From assembly GCA_937874185.1 (NCBI GenBank), contig CALNAK010000021.1:310001-374000 (forward strand): a stretch of DNA of 64,000 nt, read 5' to 3'. The notes under the pieces are model-generated. The model ran no database searches. It was not told where the DNA came from and saw only the letters and a program-made list of their open reading frames with translations. The stretch comes from an uncultured Lactobacillus sp. (GTDB taxonomy: Bacteria; Bacillota; Bacilli; Lactobacillales; Lactobacillaceae). Of the stretch, positions 56,555-64,000 are shown piece after piece. The position numbers were made by a program, and so were the translations under genes. Position 1 is the first letter of the stretch; each line of letters opens with the position of its first letter.

Positions 56555-58726
56555 ATGAAAAAAATTCAATCCATAATAAATACCAGACTAGGCTTTATGA
56601 CATTTTTAATTATTCTATTATGGATACAAACTGTCGTGACATACTATTTGGATTTTTCACTGGGCCTATCAAACCCATTACTACACTTCTTTGCAATCGT
56701 TAATCCGTTCGCTACAGTTGTTTTATTACTAAGTTTGGCACTCTACATTAATAAGCCCAAGATATCCTACATTCTAATGGGGATTCTTTATCTTGCGGAC
56801 GCTATTTTTGTATACTCCAATGTTCTCTACTATCGATCATTTTCAGATTTTATTTCCTTCAACTCAATAACTGGTGTCGGAAAAGTTGCTAAAGGACTAT
56901 TTACGACTACCCTTGGTGTAATTCAATTTCGAGATGTTTTTTATTTAACTGGTCCTATTCTTGTAATTATTTTATTTTTAACTAAATTTATTAAAGTTGA
57001 TGTTCGTCCTTTTAGAAAGATCAATGCTGTTGCGGCAACTTGTTTAGGTTTAATGCTATTTTCAGCTGATTTAGCGGGTGCTGAAAGCAATCGACCACAA
57101 TTACTAGGAAGAACCTTTGATCACGGTTATATCGTCAAATATATCGGAATTAATAGCTTTCTTCCTTATGATTCAATTAAAGCCGCCCAAAACGATCAAG
57201 TTCGTTCTAGTGCCACTGAAACTGAAGTGGATGAGGTCCTTGACTATACTCACAAAAATTATGCTGCCCCAAATCCAAAATATTTTGGTAAAGCTAATGG
57301 GAAAAATATTATTATTATTCATTTGGAAAGTTTTGAACAACAATTAATTGGCATGAAAATCAATGGTGTTGAAGTTACTCCATTTTTGAACAGTATTTAT
57401 AATGATAAAAATACTGCTAGCTTTGACAATTTCTATAATGAAGTCGGTACCGGAAGAACTGGTGATGCTGAAACTATGTTGGAGTCAGGATTGTTTGGAC
57501 TAGGTTCAGGAACCGCCTTCTTCTCAAAACTCGGTGGCGACAACACCTTCCAAGCTGCACCAGCTATTTTGGCGCAACAAAAAGGCTACACCAGCGCCGT
57601 CTTTCACGGAAATACCGGAAGTTTCTGGAATCGTGATAATGTTTATAAAAATATGGGCTACAACTACTTCTTTGATGAAAGTTATTACGATACAGAAAAC
57701 GCCGATTCGAAATCACTCAACACTTATGGGATAAAGGATAAGCTGCTTTTCTCCGAAGGTATTAAATATCTTGAGCAGATGCAACAGCCGTTCTACACTA
57801 AATTCTTGACCGTTACTAACCACGTCCGTTACCAGTTCTCTGATGAGGATAACGGTGACTTCCAATCAACTGACCTACAGGGTGATTACAAAACTAGACA
57901 GATCAATGATTATTTCAAGACGGCCCATTATTTGGACAAATCAGTCGAAGAATTCTTCAATTATCTCAAAGCTACTGGCCTTGATAAAACTTCGATGGTT
58001 GTCTTATATGGTGATCACTATGGTTTAGATGCAGGACAACATAAGACGATTTTTACTCAAATTCAGGGTCATGATCCAGATGAATGGAGTACCTTCAACG
58101 AATCTCAGATGCAAAAGGTTCCTTTTATGATTCACATGAACGGTCTGAAGGGTGGAATCAAGCATACTTATGGTGGCGAAATTGATGCCTTACCAACTAT
58201 TCTACATTTAGCTGGCGTCAACACGAGTCAATACATCCAGCTTGGAACTGACCTACTCTCAAAGAAACATAATTCTATTGTTGCTTTCCGTGACGGTCAC
58301 TATACCACTCCAAAATATACTGTTTTCCCTACAAGTAGCGGTGTTGCCAAAGTTTATTCCAATGAAAGTGGCCAACTTATTCCGCTCAAGGACAATCCAG
58401 AATTAGCTATGAAGGTTGAAAAATGGACTGAGGAAGTTGCTCTACGTCTGAAAACTTCTGATAACGTGAATAATAAGAACTTGCTACGTTTTTATACACC
58501 TAACAATTTCACGCCGGTCAATCCAGCCAATTACTCCTACCGTAATGAGGTAGAACAATTGACGAAGATTCGAGACGATTTAGGCGATAAATCAACTAGT
58601 ATCTATTCTCAAAATGGTAATAAAACAACGACTGATTTGTACAATACAGATTCAGTTCAATTGAAAGATGACCGAACTCCGATTGATAGTTGGTCTTATC
58701 TTGATAAAAACAATACAACTAAATAA
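56555..58726 (+). CDS. Lipoteichoic acid synthase family protein (LtaS 2)
   Basis: A 723-residue paralogue of LtaS 1, with the same layout: five N-terminal helices then an extracellular phosphoglycerol transferase domain. Active-site motifs are HLESFEQQ, the Thr in GTGRTGDAE and YGDHYG. Having two LtaS-type proteins is common in Gram-positives, one making long LTA chains and the other a primase or stress form; which is which cannot be told. The frame opens at 56543, but ATG 56555 aligns with the start of LtaS 1 and follows GAGGG. It is separated from LtaS 1 by a structured element and terminator, so it needs its own promoter. Confidence 0.88.
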   Translation: MKKIQSIINTRLGFMTFLIILLWIQTVVTYYLDFSLGLSNPLLHFFAIVNPFATVVLLLSLALYINKPKISYILMGILYLADAIFVYSNVLYYRSFSDFISFNSITGVGKVAKGLFTTTLGVIQFRDVFYLTGPILVIILFLTKFIKVDVRPFRKINAVAATCLGLMLFSADLAGAESNRPQLLGRTFDHGYIVKYIGINSFLPYDSIKAAQNDQVRSSATETEVDEVLDYTHKNYAAPNPKYFGKANGKNIIIIHLESFEQQLIGMKINGVEVTPFLNSIYNDKNTASFDNFYNEVGTGRTGDAETMLESGLFGLGSGTAFFSKLGGDNTFQAAPAILAQQKGYTSAVFHGNTGSFWNRDNVYKNMGYNYFFDESYYDTENADSKSLNTYGIKDKLLFSEGIKYLEQMQQPFYTKFLTVTNHVRYQFSDEDNGDFQSTDLQGDYKTRQINDYFKTAHYLDKSVEEFFNYLKATGLDKTSMVVLYGDHYGLDAGQHKTIFTQIQGHDPDEWSTFNESQMQKVPFMIHMNGLKGGIKHTYGGEIDALPTILHLAGVNTSQYIQLGTDLLSKKHNSIVAFRDGHYTTPKYTVFPTSSGVAKVYSNESGQLIPLKDNPELAMKVEKWTEEVALRLKTSDNVNNKNLLRFYTPNNFTPVNPANYSYRNEVEQLTKIRDDLGDKSTSIYSQNGNKTTTDLYNTDSVQLKDDRTPIDSWSYLDKNNTTK

Positions 58727-58739
58727 TTTTTCCAATCAA

Positions 58740-58776
58740 AAAGGTCGAAATTCACATGAAAATGAATTTCGACCTG
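58740..58776 (-). terminator. Terminator of the GT-C type gene
   Basis: AGGTCGAAATTCA (58742-58754) and TGAATTTCGACCT (58763-58775) form a perfect 13-bp stem; five T follow on the minus strand. It also lies at the end of LtaS 2, but without a T-run in that direction. Confidence 0.75.
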
Positions 58777-58779
58777 TTA

Positions 58780-60237
58780 TTATGCCCCGATACGTTTATC
58801 AAATAACTGTTTCAACCACTCGCAAACTTTAAACAGTCCTACACTGGCTAAAATAGCCAAGATTGGCAAAAATTCAATTCGATACCTACCTTGTACTTCA
58901 ATCAACAATTGTGCCGCCGCAAAGGCCATCATTGGTAGTAATAACACGTATAAATACTTAGTGAAATTAGTCTTGAATAATCCAATCGAACCAATCCAAG
59001 AAAAGACTATCAAGATAATTGAACCAATATAAGCCAAATAATTAACCAGTTCTGAAGCTCTATCAGAATGATGATCCGAAAAACCAGCTGCATCAGTTGC
59101 CATTGTTCGTTGTGACCATAAACCTTTAAGTTTTGTAACGAACAAATCTAACCATTTATTATTCTCATTAAGGTAGTTTATTTGTTTTTTAACAATTACT
59201 TTTTCATTCTTTCGTACTTCTGCACGAGGCTTATCTGGTTCCAAATATTTATCCATATCCGGAGTGTAAGTTCCATCGGATGCGTAATTTAAACCCGTAA
59301 CGAATTTCCACTCTGTGTCACGATTAGATAGGCCATATTCATTAAGACCTGAGGCTTTGATTCCCCAACCTGCTAGAGCAAAAAGAACAAAGTAAATTAC
59401 TAACGTCAAAACAATCTTAGAAAATCTCTTATAATCAAATTTATTCTTATCAAACATTAAATAAATAATGGCAAAAACAGCTATACCCAAAATAATTACT
59501 GGTCCAATTGGACGAACTAAACAACCAATCGTCAAAGTTATTCCGGCTAAAATATAGGCCCACAACTTATCTTTCGTAATTAAATAAAACGTTAATAAAT
59601 AAAATAGTGTTCCCAAATATTGGTTATCAGCCTGACTATTCAAGGCAAACCAATCAAGATCAATCATTAATAAGAAGACTGCTAGACGAGCCATTTTGAT
59701 GTTATCAAATATTTGAACGACTAATAAATAAGTAACTAACAAGATAAGAACTTGAAATACCACGTTCATCCCCTGCATTGCCGCAACTTTATAACCAAAT
59801 ATTTTTATAATTGCCAAAATATAAACCATGAATCCCGATTGATACGCATATTTAGCAAAATAATCATTATCTGATTGGAATAACTTTTCACCCTTCAAGA
59901 CTCCTGGTGCACTCAACCAAAAATTACCGAAGTCACTAATTTGCTCATTTGGAACTAATCTAATCCAAGTAATAGCAACAACAGCGAAAATAATTAACAT
60001 CAAGCCAAGAATGATCCAATTCAATTTTTTATTTGTAGTAGTTATTCGAAATAGAAAATATCCGACTACAATGACACATAAAAATGCCACGACGAGTAAT
60101 CCAACATGCTTCCCGGCATCTTTGGCTAGATAAATTTCTGAATAAAATTGTCCCATTAAAATAAGGACTAGCGTTGTGAAAATCAGTAAACAACTAAGAA
60201 TTACTTTACTGATTACATTTTGTGTTTTAACAATGAT
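58780..60237 (-). CDS. GT-C fold membrane glycosyltransferase (GT39-like)
   Basis: A polytopic membrane protein with about eleven hydrophobic segments, resembling GT39/GT-C transferases that use polyprenyl-phosphate sugars: an acidic loop after the first helices (VPNEQISDFGNFW), the SQADNQYLG segment and the late loop VEVQGRYRIEFLPIL-like QGRYRIEFLP. It may add sugars to LTA or wall polymers, given the neighbouring LtaS genes. The first canonical start is ATG 60156, inside a hydrophobic helix and without ribosome site. The frame is open upstream to a stop at 60250-60252, and AAGGGGG (60243-60249) precedes ATC 60237 by five and ATT 60234 by eight bases. I annotate the longer form. Confidence 0.65.
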   Translation of the reverse strand: MIVKTQNVISKVILSCLLIFTTLVLILMGQFYSEIYLAKDAGKHVGLLVVAFLCVIVVGYFLFRITTTNKKLNWIILGLMLIIFAVVAITWIRLVPNEQISDFGNFWLSAPGVLKGEKLFQSDNDYFAKYAYQSGFMVYILAIIKIFGYKVAAMQGMNVVFQVLILLVTYLLVVQIFDNIKMARLAVFLLMIDLDWFALNSQADNQYLGTLFYLLTFYLITKDKLWAYILAGITLTIGCLVRPIGPVIILGIAVFAIIYLMFDKNKFDYKRFSKIVLTLVIYFVLFALAGWGIKASGLNEYGLSNRDTEWKFVTGLNYASDGTYTPDMDKYLEPDKPRAEVRKNEKVIVKKQINYLNENNKWLDLFVTKLKGLWSQRTMATDAAGFSDHHSDRASELVNYLAYIGSIILIVFSWIGSIGLFKTNFTKYLYVLLLPMMAFAAAQLLIEVQGRYRIEFLPILAILASVGLFKVCEWLKQLFDKRIGA

Positions 60238-60419
60238 ACTCGCCCCCTTTTATATATAATTAATCAAAGCTTACCCTTTTACCATTAAAATAAAAAAATT
60301 TTAAGGTTTTATAAGACTTTACAATTTGGATTATTTTATCAAAAAAGTCTTCCATTAAAAAAAATTAGAGTAGCATTAAAATAATTAAAAGATTATTAAA
60401 TATACAAGGGGCTGATTTT

Positions 60420-62024
60420 ATGATCAAAAACATGCTAAAAAGAAACAAGGGACTGATGACACTTATTATCATCTTAGCAATTTCTACAAGTGCCATCGAA
60501 ACTGGTGCCAATCTAATTCTAATTTATGCAATCAATGCAATTATCGCAAAGAAAATAAATCTCTTTATGATTCTAATAGGCTCAATGATTCTAGGTTATC
60601 TTCTTTTCTGGATACTAGGTTATTCAACTAACGTCCTTGAGGAGAAACTTATCCAATCTGAAAATCACCGTATCCGTCACGCTTATATTGATAACCAGAT
60701 AAAATTGGTTCCCACACAAAACATTGCTCCAGACGATTCAATCAACTTATTAACCAATGATGTACTTCTATACGACCAACAATATCTAAAAGGATTTTTT
60801 AAACTATTTAATTGTATCTTCGGTATTGCCTTTGCATCCATTGCCCTAATTACTCTGCATTGGTCACTATTCTTACTTTCAATCGTTATGACTGTTTGCT
60901 TGATGCTTCTTCCAAAATTAGTAAGTGCTCGACTACAAAGAACCACTAAGAAAATTTCTGAGAATAATGATAGTCTTTTACAAGTTCTTAACGATTGGTT
61001 CAAAGGTTCCAAAGATTTGCTTTGGAATGGTGCCTTATCTCAACTATGGCATCAAACTAACAAGTCATTTAGCAATCTTGAAGATTCATATGTGGATCAG
61101 AAAAAGGCACAACAAACAGCATCCCAATTTGGTGCTTTCGTAAACATTGTGGCTCAAGCCTTTATCATCACACTAGCCGGATTCTTAGCAATTAAAAAAT
61201 TAGTATCTATCGGTGTTGTTTTCAGTGCCGGTAATCTAGCCTTTCAACTATTTGGAGCCGTCTCTATCGCAACCAATAGTATTATTTTGATCCAATCAGG
61301 TGCCGTTATGAAAGACAAATTAGCGGAAGAAACTAAACCAGTAACTCTCTCTGATAAGTCTTCAGAGCTACCAAATATTACCGATATAAACACAATTGAA
61401 GCAAAAGATTTGTCTTACACATACAAAGACGGAGTTTCAATCAAATATCCTGATTTCACAGTTGACCAAGGAGATAAAGTTTTAATTACTGGTCCCAGCG
61501 GTAGTGGTAAAACAACATTAATTAATCTTTTAAATGGCCAACTAAAAAAGTACAATGGATCACTAAAATTGAATCAATACGATTATTCAGCAATCAATAA
61601 CGATACTTTATTAAATATGATTGGTTTACAACCACAAAACTATCACATTTTTAATGATTCCATTGCCAATAATATTACGTTATATAACAGCGGTTTGAAC
61701 AACGATAAAACTGAAACAGCCATCAAAATGGCACAGTTAAATAAAAAAATTGATTCACTAAAAAATGGTCTCAATACTAAGATTGGTGCCACCAGCGATG
61801 TCTTATCCGGCGGTGAAATGCAAAGAGTCTCATTAGCACGATTCTTTATCAGGAATCAACCAATCCTAATAGTAGACGAAGGAACCTCAGCCCTAGATAA
61901 AAAGAACGCCGAACAAGTAATGAGTATTTTAACTAATAATACAAAGCTGACACTATTCGTTATTACACATAGTATTGATGAAGACGTTTTGAGAATGTTC
62001 AATAAGCATATTCAATTATCTTAG
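60420..62024 (+). CDS. ABC exporter (fused membrane and ATPase domains)
   Basis: A 534-residue exporter half-molecule. Six membrane helices lie in residues 10-300, and the ATPase domain (about 325-534) has GPSGSGKTT, signature LSGGEMQR and Walker B ILIVDEGTSALD, followed by VITHSID. The Glu after the Walker B Asp is present, so ATP hydrolysis should be normal. It would work as a homodimer or pair with a product elsewhere. The plus-strand leader is AT-rich with only a GGGGCTG ribosome site. A large structured element begins at its stop codon. Substrate unknown; context is cell envelope genes. Confidence 0.83.
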   Translation: MIKNMLKRNKGLMTLIIILAISTSAIETGANLILIYAINAIIAKKINLFMILIGSMILGYLLFWILGYSTNVLEEKLIQSENHRIRHAYIDNQIKLVPTQNIAPDDSINLLTNDVLLYDQQYLKGFFKLFNCIFGIAFASIALITLHWSLFLLSIVMTVCLMLLPKLVSARLQRTTKKISENNDSLLQVLNDWFKGSKDLLWNGALSQLWHQTNKSFSNLEDSYVDQKKAQQTASQFGAFVNIVAQAFIITLAGFLAIKKLVSIGVVFSAGNLAFQLFGAVSIATNSIILIQSGAVMKDKLAEETKPVTLSDKSSELPNITDINTIEAKDLSYTYKDGVSIKYPDFTVDQGDKVLITGPSGSGKTTLINLLNGQLKKYNGSLKLNQYDYSAINNDTLLNMIGLQPQNYHIFNDSIANNITLYNSGLNNDKTETAIKMAQLNKKIDSLKNGLNTKIGATSDVLSGGEMQRVSLARFFIRNQPILIVDEGTSALDKKNAEQVMSILTNNTKLTLFVITHSIDEDVLRMFNKHIQLS

Positions 62025-62150
62025 AGAGCGGAACAAGGGTGCCCAGCTCCCGAGGATTGAGACTACTATCTCAGTCGACAACGAAGTGTCGGCAGAGATA
62101 GTTGACTCAACCGGAAGGAGTTACCCTTGTTCCGCTCGTTTCCACTATAA
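62024..62150 (+). repeat. Structured intergenic element after the ABC exporter
   Basis: GAGCGGAACAAGGGT (62026-62040) pairs perfectly with ACCCTTGTTCCGCTC (62123-62137). Inside, a long hairpin starts at TTGAG (62057-62061) and ends at CTCAA (62106-62110), with ACTATCTC/GAGATAGT and TCGACA/TGTCGG within. It ends with CGTTTCCACTATA, shared with the element at 37731-37858. Confidence 0.55.
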
Positions 62151-62176
62151 AAATACAACAGCGCACTAAACGAAAA

Positions 62177-62215
62177 TAAATACCCCCAGTTCAAAAAAAG
62201 AACTGAGGGTATTTC
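62177..62215 (-). terminator. Terminator of the GyrI-like gene
   Basis: AAATACCCCCAGTTC and GAACTGAGGGTATTT pair with two internal mismatches (62178-62214), 22 bases past the stop. The T-run on the minus strand is short. Confidence 0.6.
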
Positions 62216-62236
62216 CGTATCCAAGTTAAAATGAAA

Positions 62237-62860
62237 TCAACCAACCCGATAACGAAGAACAGTCTTCAATCGACTAGCCTCAACACGCCGAGCATCAGAT
62301 AAATAAATTTCTCGATGAATTTTAGAAATCCGTTTCTTACCATTTTTACTAACTTCATCATCTATCTTGGCAAAACTATCAGGCTCATCATCATAACTTC
62401 CAACATGTAAAATCTGAGCCACATCCATCTCTGGAAAAGTCTTAATCTCCATCTCAGAAATCAAAGGTAAATTTTTCTTTTCCTGAACACTACTCAAAGT
62501 TGGCTCAATCAATTCTTCAGGAACGAAATCAGGAACCCTAATCATAATGTCATAACTGAATTCATTTTTATCCAAATAGTCTAATTGTTGACCCTTTTCC
62601 GTCAACGACCAAACACCCTCTAAAGGAAAAACCACATAATCATCAAATTCCATATTATTAGTCTGACAATATTTCTTATAGGCCGCCTTCAACCCATAAG
62701 CAGCTGGATAAAGCGTCTGAACTCTTTCTTTGAATTCTGATTCATTAGGATTACCAGTTCCAGCTAGTGAAATAAATTTCTGCTCAGGAATCGTTAATAA
62801 AACTGGTTTAGCCTTTGTTAGGTATAAATTCTTTTCCTGTTTTCGCCATTCATACTTCAT
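62237..62860 (-). CDS. GyrI-like small-molecule-binding protein
   Basis: A 207-residue cytoplasmic protein of the GyrI-like (SBP_bac/YtrI-type) superfamily, a fold that binds drugs and other hydrophobic compounds and that in SbmC/GyrI inhibits gyrase. Typical segments are IPEQKFISLAGTGNPNESEFKERVQTLYPAAYGLKAAYK and the C-terminal MDVAQILHVGSYDDEPDSFAKIDDEV. There is no DNA-binding domain. The frame opens at TTG 62875, but that overlaps the GAGG ribosome site; ATG 62860 is nine bases after it and is chosen. It lies next to a histidine kinase gene, 87 bases apart, on the same strand. Confidence 0.8.
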   Translation of the reverse strand: MKYEWRKQEKNLYLTKAKPVLLTIPEQKFISLAGTGNPNESEFKERVQTLYPAAYGLKAAYKKYCQTNNMEFDDYVVFPLEGVWSLTEKGQQLDYLDKNEFSYDIMIRVPDFVPEELIEPTLSSVQEKKNLPLISEMEIKTFPEMDVAQILHVGSYDDEPDSFAKIDDEVSKNGKKRISKIHREIYLSDARRVEASRLKTVLRYRVG

Positions 62861-62947
62861 CTTCACATACCTCAAATATTTTCTATAAAATATACTTTAT
62901 ACCAAAAAAGTACACCTACAATAGATGTACTTAATTTAATATCATTT

Positions 62948-64000
62948 TTATTGTTTATCATCAGGCTTATGTTCATAACCTTCATCAAACAAGGTTACCG
63001 CAAAGGTCGTTCCTTCATTAAGCTTACTCTTAACTTCAATTTCACCACCATGATTCTCAACCAATTGATGGACAATTGAAAGGCCTAATCCAGACTCACC
63101 ATATTTACGATTCTTACGTGATGGATCAGCCTTATAATAACGATCCCAAATATTCTTAACTTGATCTTCAGACATCCCCATCCCAGTATCGGAAACGGTA
63201 AAGACTGAGGCATGCCGTTCTTCATTTCTAATTCCACTAACAAAAATTTTACCATCATTAGTAAACTGAATAGCATTCTGCATAATGTTAAAGATAACTT
63301 GAACAAAACGATCATAGTCAGCGTAAGTTTTAACTGGACCATCAGTCGGTTTAAGAATCAACTCATCATTCGAGTCAGCCGCCTTCTTCTCAAGTTGTGA
63401 GGTAATATCATGCAAAGGTTTATTAGCGTCAAAGACACGTTTAGCCATAGTAATCTGGTTCGTTCTAATCTTCTCGTAATCAAGATTCTCATTAACCAAA
63501 CGGATCAAACGCTTTGTTTCATTACGCATCAACTGAATACTTTGACCCTTAGATTCTTCAGGAATAGCATCATATGCCAATCCCTCCAAAAGTCCATTAA
63601 TAGTCGTTAGCGGCGTCCTCATCTCATGTGATGCATCAGCCATGAATTCCTTACGACGTTGTTCCTGACGCTTAATTTCAGTATCTGAAGCCTCCAAAGA
63701 CCTAACCATTTGGTTAAAGTCATCTGCCAAATCATCCAATTCATCATGATTTTTACTTTCGATGTGAACTGAGAAGTCATTATTGGCAACTTTCTTCGTA
63801 GCACTACGCAAACGATTAATTCGATTGACTTGATACCTCGACAATAAAAAACTCAAGATAATCGCAGCTAATAGGGAAATTAAAAGTGCAAAATACAATC
63901 GACTGTTGATTTCACCGATATTAGTCTGTAACTCACTAACATCTGACCCAGCCCAGACCGCCGCAATCAATTTTCCATTTTGGAACCACGGCGTCAATAC
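62948..64000 (-). CDS. Sensor histidine kinase, N-terminus cut by the window edge
   Basis: The C-terminal 350 residues of a membrane sensor kinase. Visible parts: the end of an extracellular sensor domain (GKLIAAVWAGSDVSEL), one membrane segment (LYFALLISLLAAIILSFLL), a HAMP linker, the HisKA helix with the phosphorylated His in DASHEMRTPLTTI, and a HATPase domain with NIMQNAIQF (N box), DTGMGM (G1) and GESGLGLSI (G2). The frame is open at position 64000, so the start and the response regulator lie beyond the window. Probable role: two-component sensing of envelope stress or nutrients, not resolvable here. It ends with the stop at 62948-62950. Confidence 0.88.
   Translation of the reverse strand, partial: VLTPWFQNGKLIAAVWAGSDVSELQTNIGEINSRLYFALLISLLAAIILSFLLSRYQVNRINRLRSATKKVANNDFSVHIESKNHDELDDLADDFNQMVRSLEASDTEIKRQEQRRKEFMADASHEMRTPLTTINGLLEGLAYDAIPEESKGQSIQLMRNETKRLIRLVNENLDYEKIRTNQITMAKRVFDANKPLHDITSQLEKKAADSNDELILKPTDGPVKTYADYDRFVQVIFNIMQNAIQFTNDGKIFVSGIRNEERHASVFTVSDTGMGMSEDQVKNIWDRYYKADPSRKNRKYGESGLGLSIVHQLVENHGGEIEVKSKLNEGTTFAVTLFDEGYEHKPDDKQ

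Overview
The window is chromosomal DNA of a low-GC Gram-positive bacterium of the family Lactobacillaceae. My best guess is the genus Companilactobacillus (L. farciminis/alimentarius group). The grounds are AT-rich sequence, strong AGGAGG-type ribosome sites with frequent UUG/GUG starts, SLAP-domain and WxL surface proteins, a gluconate/PTS-based sugar economy, CcpA cre sites, paired lipoteichoic acid synthases and ClpL. The genus is an inference. I saw no rRNA, tRNA, CRISPR array, prophage or insertion sequence.

Layout. 0-5 kb: WxL wall protein, a Nudix-type regulator (NrtR-like) beside an NiaP-like niacin transporter, then B3/4 protein and a MarR-PaiA pair. 5-9 kb: a small unknown protein, a YczE-type membrane protein, and an OpuC/EgtU-type ABC importer divergent from an Rrf2 regulator, with matching operators in both leaders. 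9-16 kb: redox and stress genes (NmrA-like reductase, NTF2-like protein, flavodoxin-fold oxidoreductase), PheB-type ACT protein, DUF915 hydrolase, dipeptidase PepD, LysM wall protein. 16-22 kb: gluconate kinase and permease, an acetyltransferase, a IIA-IIB-IIC PTS transporter. 22-32 kb: GH65 phosphorylase divergent from the PTS, MATE exporter, esterase, a ROK-HAD-AraC-HAD group, an orphan bacteriocin-immunity-like gene.

32-38 kb is a cobalamin and glycerol region. It holds a PduO-type adenosyltransferase, a CcpA-controlled glycerol facilitator, an ECF transporter of CbrTUV type and a secreted DUF4430 (transcobalamin-like) protein. Together these could capture, import and adenosylate vitamin B12. 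38-52 kb: purine permease, SLAP protein, ABC exporter, a small HTH regulator coupled to clpL with tandem operators, a lipase-like protein, and two tandem paralogous surface proteins with identical ends and diverged middles. 52-64 kb: pgi, VanZ protein, two LtaS paralogues, a GT-C type membrane protein, an ABC exporter, a GyrI-like protein and a histidine kinase cut by the window edge.

Points most worth a second look: five large base-paired intergenic elements, two of which are clearly homologous three-way junctions; the B12 capture locus; the Rrf2 and HTH-clpL operator pairs; two membrane-protein genes whose natural start position carries AUC instead of AUG; and a pattern suggesting gene conversion in the tandem surface proteins.
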